From positions 1-61,484 of the forward strand of contig CATLBR010000019.1 in NCBI GenBank assembly GCA_949879795.1: DNA of 61,484 nucleotides, written 5' to 3'. Below the pieces are notes generated by a model, which did not search any database, was not told where the DNA came from, and saw nothing but the letters and a program-made list of their open reading frames with translations. A program made the translations under genes and the position numbers. This stretch comes from an uncultured Hungatella sp. (GTDB lineage Bacteria; Bacillota; Clostridia; Lachnospirales; Lachnospiraceae). This document shows, in pieces, positions 57,994 through 61,484 of the stretch (position 1 is the first letter of the stretch; each line of letters begins with the position of its first letter).

Positions 57994-58996
57994 GTTCCTG
58001 TACCTCCTCATATGGAATCTTCACCGTATCCAGGTAGTGAAGGGCCCTGGCCGCTTCCGTCTTGTCCTCGGGAAGCTGAATGATCATCTGCCCCATGGCG
58101 GTTCCTCCCACATCCCTGGTCTGAGCATACATAATATTCACCGGAACCTTGCAGGCCAGCACCAGGTTGGAAATCACCGGCTCCGTGGACTCCCTGCCGT
58201 CAAAAATAATCCTGATCTGTCTGGAACCGCCGAACTTAACCTGTCTTACTGCGTCTCCCAGTATCAGCTGGCGGCCGATTTTAGATTTGGGTTCGGAGAA
58301 TATCTCGGACACCTTTCCCACCTCTGCTATCCTGCTCTGGTCTATGATAGCCACACGGTCACAGATAGCCTCGATCACCGCCATCTCGTGAGTGATGACG
58401 ATGACAGTGACCTCCATGGTCCGGTTGATCTCCTTCAGCAGCTGTAGAATCGACTTGGTGGTATTTGGATCCAGGGCGCTGGTGGCCTCGTCGCACAGAA
58501 TCACCTTCGGGTTGGTAGCGAGAGCCCTTGCGATGGCCACTCTCTGCTTCTGGCCTCCTGACAGCTGGGCCGGGTAGGCTCCTGCACGGTCTTCCAGCCC
58601 TACCGTTTTCAACAACTCCATAGCTCTGGCTTTTGCCTGGGCCTTGGGCGTTCCCACCAGTTCCAGAGGAAAGCACACGTTGCGGAGCACATTCCTCTGG
58701 GCAAGCAGGTTGAACTGCTGAAAGATCATTCCCATGGACTGTCTGGTCTTTCTCAGCTGAGCCGGACTCATCCCCCCCAGACGACTGCCCTCAAAAACCA
58801 CATCTCCCTCCGTGGGCACCTCCAGATAATTGATGCACCGCACCAGGGTGCTTTTTCCTGCCCCGCTGAGTCCGATGATGCCGAATATTTCTCCCTGATA
58901 AATCTCCAGGTTGATGTCGTTGAGGGCGCAGACCTTCCCCTCCGATGTCTGAAACTCTTTTCCCAGATGATCGATCTGGATAATAGGCTGTTCCAT
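57983..58996 (-). CDS. metN: Methionine ABC transporter ATP-binding protein MetN
   Basis: A 337-residue ATPase with Walker [10 protein letters not shown] (about 41-49), signature [17 protein letters not shown], Walker [14 protein letters not shown], and a C-terminal NIL domain (about 255-337) that in homologues binds methionine and inhibits transport. Start at ATG 58996 with GGAGGAG. It is the first structural gene after the Met-rich leader and terminator at 59034-59304. Confidence 0.94.
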   Translation of the reverse strand: MEQPIIQIDHLGKEFQTSEGKVCALNDINLEIYQGEIFGIIGLSGAGKSTLVRCINYLEVPTEGDVVFEGSRLGGMSPAQLRKTRQSMGMIFQQFNLLAQRNVLRNVCFPLELVGTPKAQAKARAMELLKTVGLEDRAGAYPAQLSGGQKQRVAIARALATNPKVILCDEATSALDPNTTKSILQLLKEINRTMEVTVIVITHEMAVIEAICDRVAIIDQSRIAEVGKVSEIFSEPKSKIGRQLILGDAVRQVKFGGSRQIRIIFDGRESTEPVISNLVLACKVPVNIMYAQTRDVGGTAMGQMIIQLPEDKTEAARALHYLDTVKIPYEEVQEHDF

Positions 58997-59033
58997 AATC
59001 TCCTCCATTCTCTAAAATGTGTGCAGACATACA

Positions 59034-59062
59034 AAAAGCCGCAGATCCTATAGATCGGCGGC
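59034..59062 (-). terminator. Leader terminator upstream of metN
   Basis: On the minus strand AGCCGC-C-GATC pairs with GATC-T-GCGGCT (loop TATAG), followed by TTTTTG. It lies about 40 bp before metN and about 70 nt after the stop codon of the Met-rich leader peptide. Read-through is required for metN expression from the upstream promoter. Confidence 0.85.
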
Positions 59063-59131
59063 TCAATTTCAATAACAGATAAAACATGCCCCTATGGCAC
59101 TTCTTCTGTAAGCACTGTCCCTACAAGACCC

Positions 59132-59230
59132 TCAAACTCCACTAGATTGTACGCACATGAACATAGGGCACATGACCATCATGCCCTTCGCCATATACAT
59201 ATTCATCATCATGGACTTTGAATTGTACAT
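59132..59230 (-). CDS. Methionine-rich leader peptide of metNIQ
   Basis: A 32-codon reading frame that begins at ATG 59230 with GGAGG seven bases upstream and ends at TGA 59132-59134. Met codons are at positions 1, 7, 8, 9, 11, 13, 17, 18, 20, 23 and 25, i.e. 11 of 32, including the runs MMM (7-9) and MM (17-18). The C-terminal seven codons contain none. It lies between a near-consensus promoter and an intrinsic terminator before metN. The arrangement is that of amino-acid attenuator peptides (trpL, hisL, thrL), here reading methionine. The peptide itself need have no function. Confidence 0.85.
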   Translation of the reverse strand: MYNSKSMMMNMYMAKGMMVMCPMFMCVQSSGV

Positions 59231-59275
59231 TGCAGTTCCTCCAAGATTTATATCTCATAACTTCTATAATGTCGT

Positions 59276-59304
59276 ATTCTACCCCAAGGCCGCTGTCTTG
59301 TCAA
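59276..59304 (-). promoter_or_regulatory. Promoter of the metNIQ leader
   Basis: The minus strand reads TTGACA (59299-59304), 17-bp spacer, TAGAAT (59276-59281). The predicted start of transcription is about 40 nt before the leader-peptide ATG. No S-box or T-box motif is visible in the 200-nt leader. Confidence 0.85.
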
Positions 59305-59350
59305 GAGTTTTGTGAGCAAGATTTTGACCATAAAGGCGAAGGAGACGACT

Positions 59351-60754
59351 TTATCCGCACAGTTCTACAATCACCTGGGCAAATATCTTTGCGCTGATCA
59401 GAAGCTCTTCCAAAACCGCAAACTCGTCAGCCCCGTGCATATGGTTGTCGGTTCCTGGCATGGCGGCGCCGAAAGCGACTCCGTTCTTCAGCTCATGGAC
59501 ATAGGTGCCTCCTCCTGTATAGAGACATTCCCCTTTCTTTCCCGTGTACGCCTCATACTCTTTTAAAAGCGTCCGGACAAACAGGCTGTCTCCATCCACA
59601 TGGTGGGGCGGTCTCATGCTGTCATTGTGGAGGGTGAGGCCGATGTCCGACATCCGCTCCTTCACCACCTTCAAAACATTCTCCTCTGTGGCGCAGATAG
59701 GACAGCGACTGTCAAAACCCCCGTCCAGACTGTCCTCCGTCACCTTCAGCATACTGAACGCCAGGGTCAGTTTCCCCGATATTTCGTCTTCCATGGCTAT
59801 GCCCATGGCCTTTCCATACAGATCCCCGTGGGGGATCAGCTCCAAAAGCCCTCTCAGACAGTCCAGCTGAGGGCAATCTCCCAGAGGCAGACGGGTGACA
59901 TAGGTCAGAAGACCGGTAAGGGCGTTGTTCCCGCCTTCAGGGTGAGCCGCATGAGCATTGTCCCCCTGGGCCGTGATTTTAGTGAAAGCGCCTTCACGGC
60001 TGAAATCGAAAGTGATGCCCGTCTCTTTTGTGACATCTCTTGCCTTCTTTTCCAGAACCTCCTGGCTTACCCCCTCCACCACGGCAAATGCCTTTCCCGG
60101 CACCACGTTAATCTTGATTCCCGCATCTATGGATACGAGCCTGGCAGCTTCCTGGGATTTGGAAAATGTTCCTGTAAAGTGAGCAGCCAGACCGCCTTTT
60201 TCCACGTTGATCACAGGAAATTCCGCATCCGGCGAGAATGTCATGGGAGCCTCCTGCTCGATCTTGTAGTAATGCTCGATATCGGAGCTTCCGCACTCCT
60301 CGTCGGTCCCCAGAATCAACCGGACATTTTTCTTTAAGGGTATGCCCAGTTCTTTCACGGCTCTCATAGCGTAGAGGGCTGCCACCGCAGGGCCTTTGTC
60401 ATCCGCAGTTCCCCTGCCGTACAGGCAGCCGTCTTTTAACACAGGCACATAGGGAGCTGTCACCTGCCATCCTTCCCCAGCGGGAACCACATCCAGATGA
60501 GCCAGAATGTCCAACTGTTTCTCTTTGTCGTTGAGATCTGCCGTGCCTACGTAGTTATCGTAATTGCGAATCAAAAAACCATAGCTCTCTGCCATCTTCA
60601 GAGCCGCGGTCAGAGCTTCTGCTGCTCCGGGACCGTAAGGTTCTCCCTCCTGCGCCGGCATCTTCTCGCTGTTGATGCGACAGAGGGCAAATATATCTTC
60701 CACCATCTCCTGGCTGTGGCTGTCAATAAATTTTTCTATCTCTTTTCTGTACAT
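59351..60754 (-). CDS. pepV: M20 dipeptidase, PepV-like
   Basis: A 467-residue dizinc dipeptidase. Metal-ligand motifs: LAHLDVVPAGEGW (about 85), YGRGTADDKGPAVAAL (about 112) and LGTDEECGSSD (about 148); a lid domain inserted at about 190-360 as in PepV. The C-terminal metal ligand is in MPGTDNHMHGADE. Start at ATG 60754 with AAGGAG. It ends just before the metN promoter, and releases free amino acids, including methionine, from dipeptides. Confidence 0.9.
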   Translation of the reverse strand: MYRKEIEKFIDSHSQEMVEDIFALCRINSEKMPAQEGEPYGPGAAEALTAALKMAESYGFLIRNYDNYVGTADLNDKEKQLDILAHLDVVPAGEGWQVTAPYVPVLKDGCLYGRGTADDKGPAVAALYAMRAVKELGIPLKKNVRLILGTDEECGSSDIEHYYKIEQEAPMTFSPDAEFPVINVEKGGLAAHFTGTFSKSQEAARLVSIDAGIKINVVPGKAFAVVEGVSQEVLEKKARDVTKETGITFDFSREGAFTKITAQGDNAHAAHPEGGNNALTGLLTYVTRLPLGDCPQLDCLRGLLELIPHGDLYGKAMGIAMEDEISGKLTLAFSMLKVTEDSLDGGFDSRCPICATEENVLKVVKERMSDIGLTLHNDSMRPPHHVDGDSLFVRTLLKEYEAYTGKKGECLYTGGGTYVHELKNGVAFGAAMPGTDNHMHGADEFAVLEELLISAKIFAQVIVELCG

Positions 60755-60795
60755 GGAACTGCCTTCTCCTTTTTCTTGTTGTATCTACTTTGAAA

Positions 60796-60818
60796 GTCCG
60801 CCGCCGATTAGGCGGCGT
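60796..60818 (-). terminator. Hairpin after yqeY
   Basis: CGCCGCC (60799-60805) pairs with GGCGGCG (60811-60817), loop GATTA, a few bases after the yqeY stop. The following T run on the minus strand is short (GACTTTC), so it may be a weak terminator. Confidence 0.5.
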
Positions 60819-60824
60819 GCAGGT

Positions 60825-61271
60825 TTACTTTGACATCTCCGCCAGGGTCTGGTTTACCACCTTGCCGTCAGCTTTTCCTTTCACCCTGGGCATCAGAACT
60901 TTCATGATCTTCCCTTTGTCTGCGGGGGTCGGTTTTTCGATTCCAAGTTCGCCAAGCACAGACTGGATCACCTCTCTGATCTGCTCCGCGGACATGTCTT
61001 CGGGGGCAAACTCTTTGTACACCTGGATGCGGAGAGATGCCTCCTCCTTGATGTCAGTCCTGTCTGCCGGGGCGGAGTCGTAGGTCTCCTGACACTGTTT
61101 GATCTCTTTCTTCACCACCGCGTTCTCTTCGTCCTCGGTCAAAGGTGAACGTTTGTCGATCTCCGCATTTTTTAAAACGCTGAGAAGCATGGACAGGGCG
61201 TCCTTGCGCTCCTTGTTCTTTTCCTTCATAGCCTGAACCATGGCGGCCCTCACTACGTCAATTTTGCTCAT
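60825..61271 (-). CDS. yqeY: GatB/YqeY domain protein
   Basis: A 148-residue helical protein matching the YqeY family, which shares the C-terminal domain of GatB: KNKERKDALSMLLSVLKNAEID near residue 20, QVYKEFAPEDMSAEQI, and a Lys/Gly-rich end (MPRVKGKADGKVVNQTLAEM). A role linked to tRNA-dependent amidation is suggested by the domain only. Start at ATG 61271 with AGGAGGT nine bases upstream; the frame stays open to 61469 but that part crosses repeats and looks non-coding. Confidence 0.9.
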   Translation of the reverse strand: MSKIDVVRAAMVQAMKEKNKERKDALSMLLSVLKNAEIDKRSPLTEDEENAVVKKEIKQCQETYDSAPADRTDIKEEASLRIQVYKEFAPEDMSAEQIREVIQSVLGELGIEKPTPADKGKIMKVLMPRVKGKADGKVVNQTLAEMSK

Positions 61272-61357
61272 TGGGTTTTTACCTCCTAAAAATCTAAAAT
61301 ATTTTGTATCACTACTGTCATTCCACAGACAATCAATATGGTGTCGGAACATGAATT

Positions 61358-61479
61358 GTGAGCAAGCTCCCTGCTTCGCCATGCTGCCATCTGCTGAACC
61401 TGACGGTTCATCAGATGATACGGCTCTCGCCGTATAGGAGAAGGTTTCCAGCTTTTCCTCAGTGAGCAAGCTCCCTGCT
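61358..61479. repeat. Two 18-bp direct repeats upstream of yqeY
   Basis: The 18-bp sequence GTGAGCAAGCTCCCTGCT occurs at 61358-61375 and 61462-61479. Between them are small inverted repeats (GAACC-TGAC-GGTTC near 61396 and GGCTCTCGCC near 61422). The right copy is near the window edge, so more copies may lie outside. No gene is evident in 61272-61484. Confidence 0.6.
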
Positions 61480-61484
61480 GAAAA

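Noticed and set aside
59063..59275. SAM (S-box) riboswitch or Met T-box upstream of metN
   Set aside because: Searched by eye for the S-box core and for the T-box GGTGG and AG-bulge motifs; none are present. The Met-rich frame explains the leader better.
61272..61469. 66-residue N-terminal extension of YqeY
   Set aside because: It crosses an 18-bp direct repeat and small hairpins, and family members begin at the equivalent of 61271.
1..61484. CRISPR array, prophage or insertion sequence
   Set aside because: No regularly spaced repeats, no transposase, integrase or phage structural genes, and no abrupt composition change were seen.

Overview
The window looks like a chromosomal segment of an anaerobic, spore-forming Firmicute of the class Clostridia, most likely Lachnospiraceae. 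The basis is Firmicute-type PolC, the order pyrH-frr-uppS-cdsA-dxr-rseP-ispG-polC, a YlmC/YmxH sporulation-family protein, sigma-A type promoters (TTGACA/TATAAT with 17-bp spacers), strong AGGAGG ribosome binding sites and a ClpS/ClpA pair. Almost all genes are on the minus strand; only 23.9-25.9 kb and 31.7-35.0 kb are on the plus strand. I see no phage, transposon, rRNA or CRISPR array.

Layout, left to right. 1-410: three tRNA genes (Pro, Glu, Thr in transcription order) with promoter and terminator. 0.5-5.5 kb: a BmpA/NupOPQ-type nucleoside ABC importer with a highly structured 5' leader. 5.5-16.6 kb: the conserved translation, isoprenoid and envelope cluster ending in polC, with a terminator between frr and uppS. 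16.6-23.7 kb: a long co-directional series headed by a preQ1-I riboswitch: queuosine salvage genes (QueK-type nucleosidase, ECF S-component, QueL-type radical SAM enzyme), aroD, a small ATC-hydrolase-like protein, a FecCD/FecE importer and an S10-type peptidase. 23.9-25.9 kb: a secreted flavinylated FAD reductase. 26-31.5 kb: an AbgB-like amidohydrolase with an amino-acid ABC importer, then a DAACS symporter. 31.7-35 kb: an orphan transporter and asnB. 35-40.5 kb: MIF-like tautomerase, zinc-ribbon protein and GH27 alpha-galactosidase; then a subtilase and a glycogen-debranching enzyme. 40.6-41 kb: a small gene under a promoter with two LexA boxes. 41-51.5 kb: clpA-clpS, a GH25 lysozyme, a SWIM/SNF2 helicase, argS and a DUF1266 lipoprotein. 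51.7-54.8 kb: efp, aroK, aroE, yqeG, nrdR. 54.8-56.2 kb: ylmC/ymxH and two membrane proteins. 56.3-59.3 kb: metNIQ with an unusual leader. 59.3-61.5 kb: pepV-like dipeptidase and yqeY.

The most striking observation is upstream of metN. No S-box or T-box is evident there. A near-consensus promoter instead drives a 32-codon reading frame with a good ribosome binding site in which 11 codons are ATG, followed by an intrinsic terminator. This is what a methionine-sensing, ribosome-mediated transcription attenuator would look like. Second is the preQ1-I riboswitch plus the queK-S-component-queL set, which together specify scavenging of queuosine/queuine. Third is the double-LexA-box promoter driving an unrecognised 87-residue protein.
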